A stretch of 6,339 bases of DNA. Source: Flavobacteriales bacterium CG_4_9_14_3_um_filter_32_8. Its GTDB lineage: Bacteria > Bacteroidota > Bacteroidia > Flavobacteriales_E > Vicingaceae. Location of the stretch: contig PFUQ01000139.1 of the NCBI GenBank assembly GCA_002790175.1, forward strand, positions 1-6,339. Reading direction: 5' to 3'. Position 1 is the first letter of the stretch, and each line of letters opens with the position of its first letter. The position numbers were made by a program, and so were the translations under genes. Below the pieces are notes generated by a model. The model made no database searches, was not told the DNA's origin, and worked only from the letters and a program-made list of their open reading frames with translations. Below, one piece after another: positions 1 to 5,285 of this stretch.

Positions 1-40
1 ATTTCTAGATAGGTAGCGGAAACGATTAGTATTTTCATAG

Positions 41-75
41 GTTTTGAGTTTGAGGTTTGAAGTTGGAAGTTACCG
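41..75. repeat. Degenerate heptamer-phased tandem run
   Basis: Five consecutive 7-base units all begin with GTT: GTTTTGA, GTTTGAG, GTTTGAA, GTTGGAA and GTTACCG. The run ends where repeat copy 1 begins. Runs of this kind are, from memory, common between genes in Bacteroidota. I infer no function; a short slipped-strand expansion is the simplest explanation. Confidence 0.5.
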
Positions 76-179
76 TCATTGCGAAGCCTTTGTGTTGGGA
101 TTGAGCGTAGGAGCTGAAGCAATCTGTCCTTCGATTAGGTAGATTGCTTCCTGCTTCATACCTCACAGTCGCAATGACG
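74..179. repeat. Palindromic intergenic repeat, copy 1 (REP/MITE-like)
   Basis: The element is bounded by a perfect 11-bp inverted repeat, CGTCATTGCGA at 74-84 and TCGCAATGACG at 169-179. Inside is a second perfect 10-bp inverted repeat, GAAGCAATCT at 116-125 and AGATTGCTTC at 141-150, with a 15-base loop. Positions 74-150 match the reverse complement of 5208-5284 at 74 of 77 bases without gaps; the three differences are all C/T transitions (positions 114, 124, 140). The remaining part, 151-168, is unrelated to copy 2. It lies 32 bases beyond the stop codon of the saccharopine dehydrogenase gene. There is no coding capacity, so if mobile it would need a transposase in trans. It lacks a T-tract and is not a classic terminator. 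Confidence 0.85.
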
Positions 180-211
180 TTATTGATGGATTTGTTATTT
201 GTCATTATCAA

Positions 212-1558
212 TTAATAAAAAGTGGGTTCAACTTCAATTTCACTAAAGTTTATTCCATAGCTTTCTAATTCACCTAAAATAGGAGTGTAAATTTCTTTAG
301 TGATAGGAATGTGAACGCCAGGAGTTGAGATGGTGCCATTTAATATCATTTTAGTAGCAATGGCAACCGGCAAACCTACTGTTTTTGCCATGGCAGTATA
401 TATTTGGTCATCACCTTTCACAACCATGGATGAATGGATTTCTTTATGACTTCCGTTGATTTTATACAAAAAGCGATGCCACATGACAATCATATCCTTA
501 TCATGTTCCTCCAATGACCATTTTTTTTCTAAGATATGTTGCAATATTTGAGCTGGTGAGGCATCTTTTATTCCAATCTTAGTTTCGTCAAAAATACCCA
601 ACCATACAAATTTTTCAAATAATTCGGCATCATCCTGATCGATATTCAGGTAATGTTTAAATTTTAATTCAACAGAATCGTATAGATTATAGGCTAAAAA
701 AGAGTTAATAAAATCACGATGAGTCATGTTTTCTGTTCCTTCCATGGTGTAACTATCCTCGGTAGCTCCAAGCATCACAAACATGTTCCATGCTTTACAA
801 AAACCAGGTTTACGCAAAGTTCCTCTGTACATGGTAGGAATATCTTTTAAGCCATAAATTTCTCTGTAGGAGAGAGAATCTCTATTTGCATAACCTTCAA
901 ATTTTCCGTAATTCTCCACATTAATTATTTCTGTTCTTCTAAATAATTTGTGGTAGGGAATGTATTTGTAGGTTCCTTCTTGTATAAATTTTGCAGTACC
1001 TTGTCCAGCCAACACCACATTTCTTGGGTTCCATGTAAATTTATATCCCCAAGGATTGTTATCACTTTCTGGAGCAATTAATCCACCAGTAAATGTTTCA
1101 AATAGGTGCATTTCTCCACCTTCTTTTTTTATTCTGTTGATTACCCGCATTGCCGAAAGATGGTCTATTCCGGGGTCAACACCAATTTCGTTCATTAAAA
1201 TAACACCTGCCTTTTTTGCTTCTTCGTCCAAAGCCTTCATCTCTTTAGAAACATAGGAGGCAGTAACCATGTGTTTTTTATATTTCACACAATCTTTGGC
1301 GACAGAAATGTGCATGTGGGCTGGCAACATGGAAATGACTAAATCAGCTTCATCGATTAAGCGATGTCTTTCTTCCTCATTGTTGACATCAAATGCTATT
1401 GCTTTTGATAAAGGATGATTATTTGCTGCTTTTGAAGCCAATTCTTTGGATTGATCGGAAATAGTAACCAACCAATTTTCTTTTTCGGCATTAAACAATA
1501 AATATTGAATAAGCGATGAGGTTGATTTTCCTGCACCGATTAAGAGTATTTTTTTCAT
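212..1558 (-). CDS. Saccharopine dehydrogenase (Lys9/saccharopine reductase type)
   Basis: The 448-residue cytosolic enzyme belongs to the NAD(P)-dependent saccharopine dehydrogenase family, which interconverts saccharopine with glutamate and 2-aminoadipate semialdehyde. The N-terminal Rossmann fold is clear: GAG at residues 8-10 within KKILLIGAGKSTSSL, an acidic residue after the second strand (ISDQ, about 33-36), and SMLP at 76-79. The family landmarks ASYVS (100-104), EIGVDPGIDH (124-133) and the NPWGYKFTWNPRN stretch (168-180) followed by VVLAGQG (181-187) mark the substrate domain. Length fits the family. The ATG start sits directly before the Rossmann strand and there is no strong Shine-Dalgarno sequence. 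The gene is divergent from the DUF423 gene and appears monocistronic; no lysine-ketoglutarate reductase gene is in the window. Bacteroidota may use it for lysine catabolism rather than synthesis, which is an inference. Exact cofactor and direction cannot be read here. Confidence 0.88.
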   Translation of the reverse strand: MKKILLIGAGKSTSSLIQYLLFNAEKENWLVTISDQSKELASKAANNHPLSKAIAFDVNNEEERHRLIDEADLVISMLPAHMHISVAKDCVKYKKHMVTASYVSKEMKALDEEAKKAGVILMNEIGVDPGIDHLSAMRVINRIKKEGGEMHLFETFTGGLIAPESDNNPWGYKFTWNPRNVVLAGQGTAKFIQEGTYKYIPYHKLFRRTEIINVENYGKFEGYANRDSLSYREIYGLKDIPTMYRGTLRKPGFCKAWNMFVMLGATEDSYTMEGTENMTHRDFINSFLAYNLYDSVELKFKHYLNIDQDDAELFEKFVWLGIFDETKIGIKDASPAQILQHILEKKWSLEEHDKDMIVMWHRFLYKINGSHKEIHSSMVVKGDDQIYTAMAKTVGLPVAIATKMILNGTISTPGVHIPITKEIYTPILGELESYGINFSEIEVEPTFY

Positions 1559-1638
1559 ACCAATAAAATTCTAAATTCGGTATAAAATTAAAAATTAAAA
1601 CACGGCTTGTTCAATTTTTTACTAATAAAAAAGTATTC

Positions 1639-1659
1639 ATAAATTTGCTTCAAATTTAT
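1639..1659. promoter_or_regulatory. Divergent dyad with paired TAAATTTG elements
   Basis: ATAAATTTG (1639-1647), a 3-base spacer CTT, and CAAATTTAT (1651-1659) form a perfect 9-bp inverted repeat. Each arm contains TAAATTTG, which fits the Bacteroidota -7 consensus TAnnTTTG: on the plus strand at 1640-1647 it faces the DUF423 gene (predicted 5' UTR about 25 bases), and on the minus strand at 1658-1651 it faces the saccharopine dehydrogenase gene (predicted 5' UTR about 85 bases). No convincing -33 TTTG lies at the expected spacing on either side, so these could instead be an operator or chance AT-rich symmetry. The two elements are so close that polymerase could use only one at a time. Confidence 0.45.
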
Positions 1660-1679
1660 CAGTTAGAACCATTTATATA

Positions 1680-2075
1680 ATGAACAAAAACATACTAATT
1701 AAAGCTGGAATTTTAGGAATGATTGCAGTAGTTTTTGGAGCATTTGGAGCACATGCTTTAAAACAAATTTTAACTCCAGAACAATTAGAAAGTTTTCAAA
1801 CAGGAATACGCTATCAACTTATTCATGCAGTTGTTTTGCTTTTTTTGTTTTTGATAATTGAAAAGCATCAATCGAAACAACTAAGGGTTGCCTCTCATCT
1901 CATTTTTAATGGTGTAATTTTGTTTTCTGGTTCAATTTATGTCCTCACCTTAAAAAATATGTTAGGAATAGAAATTTTAAAATTTGCTGGACCAATTACT
2001 CCAATAGGTGGATTACTACTTATTTTAGGTTGGATTTTTATTGTTGTTGGTGGAGTAAAGTTGAAGATAAAATAA
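1680..2075 (+). CDS. DUF423 family small integral membrane protein
   Basis: The 131-residue protein matches the DUF423 (YgdD-like) family of inner-membrane proteins, whose biochemical role is not established. Four hydrophobic helices are visible at about residues 5-27, 43-61, 70-91 and 102-125. Family signatures are present: GAFGAHALK at 20-28, the TGIRYQLIHA segment at 41-50 where the second helix begins, LFSGSIYVL at 81-89 and GPITPIGG at 104-111. The tail is short and basic (KLKIK), consistent with a cytoplasmic C-terminus. Length is typical. The ATG follows a very AT-rich leader with no Shine-Dalgarno sequence; a candidate -7 element lies at 1640-1647. It is the only plus-strand gene here and is flanked by non-coding DNA on both sides, so it is probably transcribed alone. 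Confidence 0.9.
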   Translation: MNKNILIKAGILGMIAVVFGAFGAHALKQILTPEQLESFQTGIRYQLIHAVVLLFLFLIIEKHQSKQLRVASHLIFNGVILFSGSIYVLTLKNMLGIEILKFAGPITPIGGLLLILGWIFIVVGGVKLKIK

Positions 2076-2129
2076 TAACTGAACTTTCGGATTAGCACTC
2101 TAAATTAATAGAATAGCTACTATACAGTT

Positions 2130-2143
2130 AACTTTATAAAGTT
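2130..2143. repeat. Short perfect palindrome after the DUF423 gene
   Basis: AACTTTATAAAGTT is a 14-bp perfect palindrome 55 bases after the DUF423 stop codon. It has no loop and is AT-only apart from one C and one G, so it would form a poor RNA hairpin. It could be a binding site or chance. Confidence 0.3.
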
Positions 2144-2181
2144 TATTTATCGGTTATTAGGAGCTGCGAGGCATTTAACTT

Positions 2182-2207
2182 TTTCTTTTTGCTTAATCAA
2201 AAAGAAA
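2182..2207. repeat. Perfect 10-bp hairpin, possible weak bidirectional terminator
   Basis: TTTCTTTTTG (2182-2191), loop CTTAAT and CAAAAAGAAA (2198-2207) pair perfectly. Similar CTTTTTG...CAAAAAG hairpins are, from memory, recurrent in Bacteroidota intergenic DNA. It lies about 105 bases beyond the DUF423 stop. On the minus strand the hairpin is preceded by a T-rich tract rather than followed by one, and stem pairing is mostly A-T, so a terminator role is only possible. It may be the left part of the larger inverted repeat that follows. Confidence 0.4.
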
Positions 2208-2222
2208 CAAAAAATCAAGACT

Positions 2223-2412
2223 ACTGATAAATTTCTTGTTTTTTTACTGATAAAATTGCTACACAACCCAAGCCCTATAAAGCTTGTTCTTCGTGGTTAC
2301 TTTATCAAAGGAAAGTACCTTTTCTCTCTTTTGTTGCTTCGTGCTTCAAGGGTTGCGTTCTATTGCCATCGCTAATTTTATCAGTTAAAAAAAACTTGTG
2401 AAATTTATCAAA
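2223..2412. repeat. Long imperfect inverted repeat between convergent genes
   Basis: The 466-bp gap 2076-2541 has no gene; this element is its main content. The left arm carries TGATAAATTTC (2225-2235), a T-run, then ACTGATAAAATT (2246-2257). The right arm carries the same blocks inverted and in mirrored order: AATTTTATCAGT (2374-2385), an A-run, then GAAATTTATCA (2400-2410). Weaker pairing continues inward (CAACCC 2264-2269 with GGGTTG 2350-2355), and a small central hairpin is formed by TACTTT (2298-2303) and AAAGTA (2312-2317). The symmetric layout suggests a non-coding miniature element or a large foldback structure rather than random AT-rich DNA. No target duplication was recognised and I could not assign it to a named family. 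Confidence 0.55.
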
Positions 2413-2466
2413 GGTCAATCCTTACTGGATACTTACTCTCCACCGAAAGAATAAATAATAACTTTT

Positions 2467-2501
2467 AGTATTCGAAATTTGTGATTAGTCATTTGAATAC
2501 T
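2467..2501 (-). terminator. Hairpin downstream of the lipoprotein gene, possible terminator
   Basis: AGTATTC (2467-2473) and GAATACT (2495-2501) pair; with one bulged base the stem extends through AAAT/ATTT, leaving a loop of about 12 bases. It lies 41 bases beyond the stop codon of the last gene of the minus-strand cluster. In the minus-strand direction the stem is followed by AAAAGTTATTATTTATTC, which is AT-rich but not a clean T-run, so termination is only a guess. Confidence 0.3.
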
Positions 2502-2526
2502 GAGAACTGTGGATTGCAGACTGAAA
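2499..2526. repeat. Degenerate heptamer run
   Basis: Four adjacent 7-base units share an A(C/T)TG start: ACTGAGA, ACTGTGG, ATTGCAG and ACTGAAA. The phase weakens after this (TTGAAG, ATTAAG). It resembles in style, but not in sequence, the heptamer run at 41-75. It lies just after the stop codon of the lipoprotein gene. Confidence 0.35.
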
Positions 2527-2541
2527 TTGAAGATTAAGAGT

Positions 2542-2955
2542 TCAACTCGTATGGTCAATCACAATCACCCATTTTTTATTTATCTTTTTCCAATATAATG
2601 TGAAATAACCATTTGGGTTATCATTTTCTCTAATCAAACTCCATTTGCCAAGCATATAAGCAGTTTCTCCAGAAACTTCTAGCTTTACAACGTTAAATTC
2701 TAATTTACCCATTGTTGCTTTGTCTGGGTATGATTTTTTGTAATTGTCTAAGGTCGTTTGCCAGCCGTATTTAATTCCATTTTTACCGATAAACATCAAG
2801 GAGTCTGATTGCCAATATCCTTGCATAAAGGCATCAATATTTCCATTGTTCCAATCCGCTTCTTGTTGGTTCATTACCGCCAATATTTCTTGTTCATTAT
2901 TTTTCATGTTACTGCACGAATAGGTAAAAATTAAAAGTAACCAGCAAATTCTCAT
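2542..2955 (-). CDS. Putative lipoprotein with NTF2-like (DUF4440/SnoaL-type) domain
   Basis: This 137-residue protein starts with a very short signal-like segment: R2, a hydrophobic stretch at 4-10 and Cys14 in TYSC. The lipobox is imperfect, so lipidation is likely rather than certain. From about residue 20 onward the pattern fits the NTF2-like fold of DUF4440/SnoaL-like proteins: a helix with EILAVMNQQEADWNNGNIDAF, the MQGYWQSDSLMFIG strand region, and a final WVIVIDHTS strand typical of these families. The fold hosts varied enzymes and ligand-binding proteins, so no reaction can be named. It begins 18 bp after the alpha/beta hydrolase gene and is probably the last gene of that transcript. 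The ATG is preceded by an A-rich stretch (AGAAAAAGAAAA), as is usual where Shine-Dalgarno pairing is weak. Confidence 0.75.
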   Translation of the reverse strand: MRICWLLLIFTYSCSNMKNNEQEILAVMNQQEADWNNGNIDAFMQGYWQSDSLMFIGKNGIKYGWQTTLDNYKKSYPDKATMGKLEFNVVKLEVSGETAYMLGKWSLIRENDNPNGYFTLYWKKINKKWVIVIDHTS

Positions 2956-2973
2956 TTTTCTTTTTCTAAAGTT

Positions 2974-3633
2974 TTATCGAAATATTTCTTTTAATTGTTG
3001 ATTAATAAGTTCAGACTTATTCCAAACCATCATGTGGTCTCCTTTTTTAATGGTAATTGTTGGACTAAGATTATAAATGGGTATCACAAAATCATTATCT
3101 CCATGAATATGAATAATTTTTGAATCAGCTGTTTTCTTATCCCAATTTAAGATGGCTTTGATGCTCCAAACAATAAAATTGATAGAAGTACTTTCAATCA
3201 TTTCGTAAAATAATTTTCGTTGGTTTTTATTCATTTCTCCAAAAAAATGAGAGGAATTTTCCAAGAAAAATCTTATTACCCCATTATTTAGCATACCAGT
3301 AACGCTCATAAACTTTAATTGATTCAGCTGAGCAGGAAGTTCTTTACTTGTTTTTGCACTAGAAATAATCACCACTTTTTCAGGATTTAAGATATCAGTC
3401 AATTCGGAACAAACCATACCACCCATAGAAACTCCTAACAACGAAAACGGTTTTGAAGTGTCTATTTGTTCGGCAATTTCAACCGCATAATCGTTAAGCG
3501 TCTTGATATTGGGGAATTCTTGCCACTCCAAATCTACAAACTCATAACCTTTAATGGATTCTATTCCTGAAAACAAACGTTGATCTGCTCCCATTCCAGA
3601 AATGCGGTAAATAATATGTTTTGGATTTCCCAA
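2974..3633 (-). CDS. Alpha/beta hydrolase, substrate unknown
   Basis: The 219-residue protein has a complete alpha/beta-hydrolase catalytic triad: nucleophile Ser69 in GVSMGG (67-72), acid Asp181 in HGDNDFVIP (177-185) and His200 in KGDHMM. The N-terminal ISGMGADQRLF (11-21) takes the place of the usual HG oxyanion loop and is typical of a Bacteroidota subgroup I recognise but cannot name. There is no signal peptide, so it is probably cytoplasmic. The start is not ATG: the listed TTG lies 2 bp after the hutH stop. An AAGGA sequence (minus strand, 3650-3646) lies 12 bases before this TTG, but only 9 bases before an in-frame ATT and 6 before an in-frame ATA; an in-frame stop just upstream limits the choice to these few codons. 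Translation is probably coupled to hutH. Esterase, thioesterase or similar activity is possible. Confidence 0.83.
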   Translation of the reverse strand: MGNPKHIIYRISGMGADQRLFSGIESIKGYEFVDLEWQEFPNIKTLNDYAVEIAEQIDTSKPFSLLGVSMGGMVCSELTDILNPEKVVIISSAKTSKELPAQLNQLKFMSVTGMLNNGVIRFFLENSSHFFGEMNKNQRKLFYEMIESTSINFIVWSIKAILNWDKKTADSKIIHIHGDNDFVIPIYNLSPTITIKKGDHMMVWNKSELINQQLKEIFR

Positions 3634-3635
3634 AA

Positions 3636-5147
3636 TTATAAAAAATCCTTAACCTCTAATTTATTCGAATATTGTTGAACAAACTTTATACTTTTATTCA
3701 TTAACGGATGCATTTCTACATCATCGGTTACAAATGGAATGGTTTGTCGATATTCATTAATCAGTTCACTAATAAATGGTGATGATTTTAAAGGTTTTCT
3801 AAATTCCAAACCTTGAGCAGCATTCATTAACTCTATTCCCATAATTTTTTCCAAATTATCAATCATTCGAAAAACTTTGGTTGCGGCATTGGCACCCATG
3901 CTTACATGGTCTTCTTGTCCGTTCGAAGAATCAATAGTATCAACAGAACAAGGTGTTGCCAATTGTTTGTTTTGACTTACCACCGATGCAGCCGCATATT
4001 GAGAAATCATAAAACCACTGTTTAAACCTGGATTAGCAACTAAAAATGGAGGTAGATTTCGCTGACCACCAATTAATTTATAGGTTCTACGTTCGGAAAT
4101 GCTTCCCAATTCAGCAATGGCAATTCCTAAATAATCTAACGACATGGCTAAAGGTTGCCCATGGAAATTTCCTGCCGAAATTATTTCATCTTCATCAGGA
4201 AAAATGGTAGGATTATCTGTTACAGAATTAATTTCTTTTTCGAAAATACTTTGGGTATGTGTTATCGCATCCTTGCAAGCTCCATGTACTTGTGGAACAC
4301 ATCTAAAAGAATAGGGGTCTTGAACGTGAGCTTTTTCTTGTGCAATTATCTGGCTGCCTGCTAACACTTTTTTTATGTTTCTGGCTGTTATAAATTGCCC
4401 ATCGTGAGGACGAACTTGGTGAACCAATTCATTAAAAGGCTCAATTCTGCCATCATACGCTTCGATTGAAATTGCTGCAATGATATCGGTTAAGGTGCTT
4501 AATTTTTTTATTCTTAATAAGGAATGAATTCCATAAGCACTCATAAATTGAGTTCCATTTAATAAAGCTAAACCTTCCTTAGATTTTAATGTAATGGGCT
4601 CCCATCCAAATTGTTTATTGATTGCTGCACCAGAAACTTTTCCCTCTTTATAATTCACCTCTCCCAAACCAATTAATGGTAAACACAAATGAGCCAAAGG
4701 AGCTAAATCGCCTGATGCACCCAAAGAACCTTGTTGATAAACAACAGGAAAAATGTCGTTGTTATAAAAATCGACTAAACGTTGTAAGGTCGCTAATTGC
4801 ACTCCAGAATGACCATAACTTAAGCCTTGAATTTTAAGAAAAATCATTAATTTAACAATATCTTGAGGAACTTCTTCTCCCAAACCGCAAGCATGAGACA
4901 TCACCAAATTACGTTGTAATTTTTCTAAATCGCTTGCTTTTATTTCGGTATTGCATAAAGCACCAAAACCTGTGTTGATGCCATAAATGGGTTTATTGTT
5001 GGTTGCTAATTTATTATCGAGGTAAGTTCTACATTTGTTAACCAATTCAATGGATTCAGTAGCTAATTCAATTTTTTTATTGGAAGAAATAAGTTCATTT
5101 ATTATTTCGAGTGTAAGCCAGTTTTGGTTGATTTGATGTGTTTCCAT
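3636..5147 (-). CDS. hutH: Histidine ammonia-lyase
   Basis: The enzyme deaminates L-histidine to trans-urocanate and ammonia, the first step of histidine degradation, in the cytoplasm as a homotetramer. The 503 residues match the family length of about 510. The self-made MIO cofactor comes from Ala-Ser-Gly at 144-146 in GSLGASGDLAPLAH. Other active-site residues are visible: Tyr55 in YGINTGFG (55-62), Ser-His at 84-85 (the pair typical of histidine-specific members), Asn197 in LLNGTQ, Tyr279 and Arg282 in QDPYSFRC, FHGQP (328-332) and Glu412 in NGQEDHVSMG. The ATG is preceded by an A-rich tract with only AAAGAAAA-like complementarity to rRNA. hisS lies 138 bp upstream, and repeat copy 2 fills most of that gap. 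The next gene begins 2 bp after the stop. No hutU, hutI or hutG is nearby. A tyrosine ammonia-lyase is less likely but not excluded by sequence alone. Confidence 0.93.
   Translation of the reverse strand: METHQINQNWLTLEIINELISSNKKIELATESIELVNKCRTYLDNKLATNNKPIYGINTGFGALCNTEIKASDLEKLQRNLVMSHACGLGEEVPQDIVKLMIFLKIQGLSYGHSGVQLATLQRLVDFYNNDIFPVVYQQGSLGASGDLAPLAHLCLPLIGLGEVNYKEGKVSGAAINKQFGWEPITLKSKEGLALLNGTQFMSAYGIHSLLRIKKLSTLTDIIAAISIEAYDGRIEPFNELVHQVRPHDGQFITARNIKKVLAGSQIIAQEKAHVQDPYSFRCVPQVHGACKDAITHTQSIFEKEINSVTDNPTIFPDEDEIISAGNFHGQPLAMSLDYLGIAIAELGSISERRTYKLIGGQRNLPPFLVANPGLNSGFMISQYAAASVVSQNKQLATPCSVDTIDSSNGQEDHVSMGANAATKVFRMIDNLEKIMGIELMNAAQGLEFRKPLKSSPFISELINEYRQTIPFVTDDVEMHPLMNKSIKFVQQYSNKLEVKDFL
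3646..3650 (-). promoter_or_regulatory. Shine-Dalgarno-like AAGGA inside the hutH 3' end
   Basis: AAGGA lies within the last hutH codons, ahead of the alpha/beta hydrolase start. It decides between the possible non-ATG starts: spacing is 6 bases to ATA, 9 to ATT and 12 to TTG. It is one of few such sequences near a start in this window. Confidence 0.45.
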
Positions 5148-5160
5148 TTTTTTCTTTTTA

Positions 5161-5284
5161 CGTCATTGCTCCTCGTTACCTTCATTGCGAACGGAACGCA
5201 GTACAGTGAAGCAATCTGCCTAATCGAAGGACAAATTGCTTCAACTCCTACGCTCAATCCCAACACAAAGGCTTCGCAATGACG
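5161..5284. repeat. Palindromic intergenic repeat, copy 2, inverted relative to copy 1
   Basis: Positions 5208-5284 are the reverse complement of copy 1 positions 74-150 with 74 of 77 identities. The right end TCGCAATGACG (5274-5284) is one base from the hisS stop codon. On the left there are two candidate matching ends 20 bases apart, CGTCATTGCT (5161-5170) and TTCATTGCGA (5181-5190), so the outer part differs from copy 1 and may be a nested or rearranged terminus. The inner stem GAAGCAATCT (5208-5217) pairs with AAATTGCTTC (5233-5242) with one mismatch, which reads as a G-U wobble in minus-strand RNA. The element makes up nearly all of the hutH leader. Confidence 0.85.
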
Positions 5285-5285
5285 T

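Noticed and set aside
1..211. CRISPR-like or origin-like repeats
   Set aside because: The repeats are a short heptamer run plus a single palindromic element; there are no regularly spaced unique spacers and no DnaA-box cluster.
1056..1256. Plus-strand ORF inside the saccharopine dehydrogenase gene
   Set aside because: It lies opposite a well-supported conserved gene and its translation has no recognisable domain. The plus-strand ORFs at 4155-4364, 4622-4837 and 5236-5550 were rejected for the same reason.
2076..2541. A hidden small gene or RNA gene in the convergent gap
   Set aside because: No open frame of useful length with a plausible start was seen, and no tRNA or known riboswitch pattern; the structure is explained as repeat or foldback DNA.
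3636..5147. Tyrosine or phenylalanine ammonia-lyase instead of HutH
   Set aside because: The Ser-His pair at 84-85 and overall resemblance to bacterial HutH favour histidine. Some bacterial tyrosine lyases share similar residues, so this is downgraded rather than fully excluded.
5161..5284. Intrinsic terminator for hisS
   Set aside because: The stem-loop is not followed by a T-tract in the minus-strand direction, and the same element is found elsewhere as a repeat.
74..5284. Ends of a composite transposon bracketing the five genes
   Set aside because: No transposase lies between or in the repeats, the enclosed genes look like ordinary chromosomal genes of similar composition, and the element is a known style of dispersed intergenic repeat.
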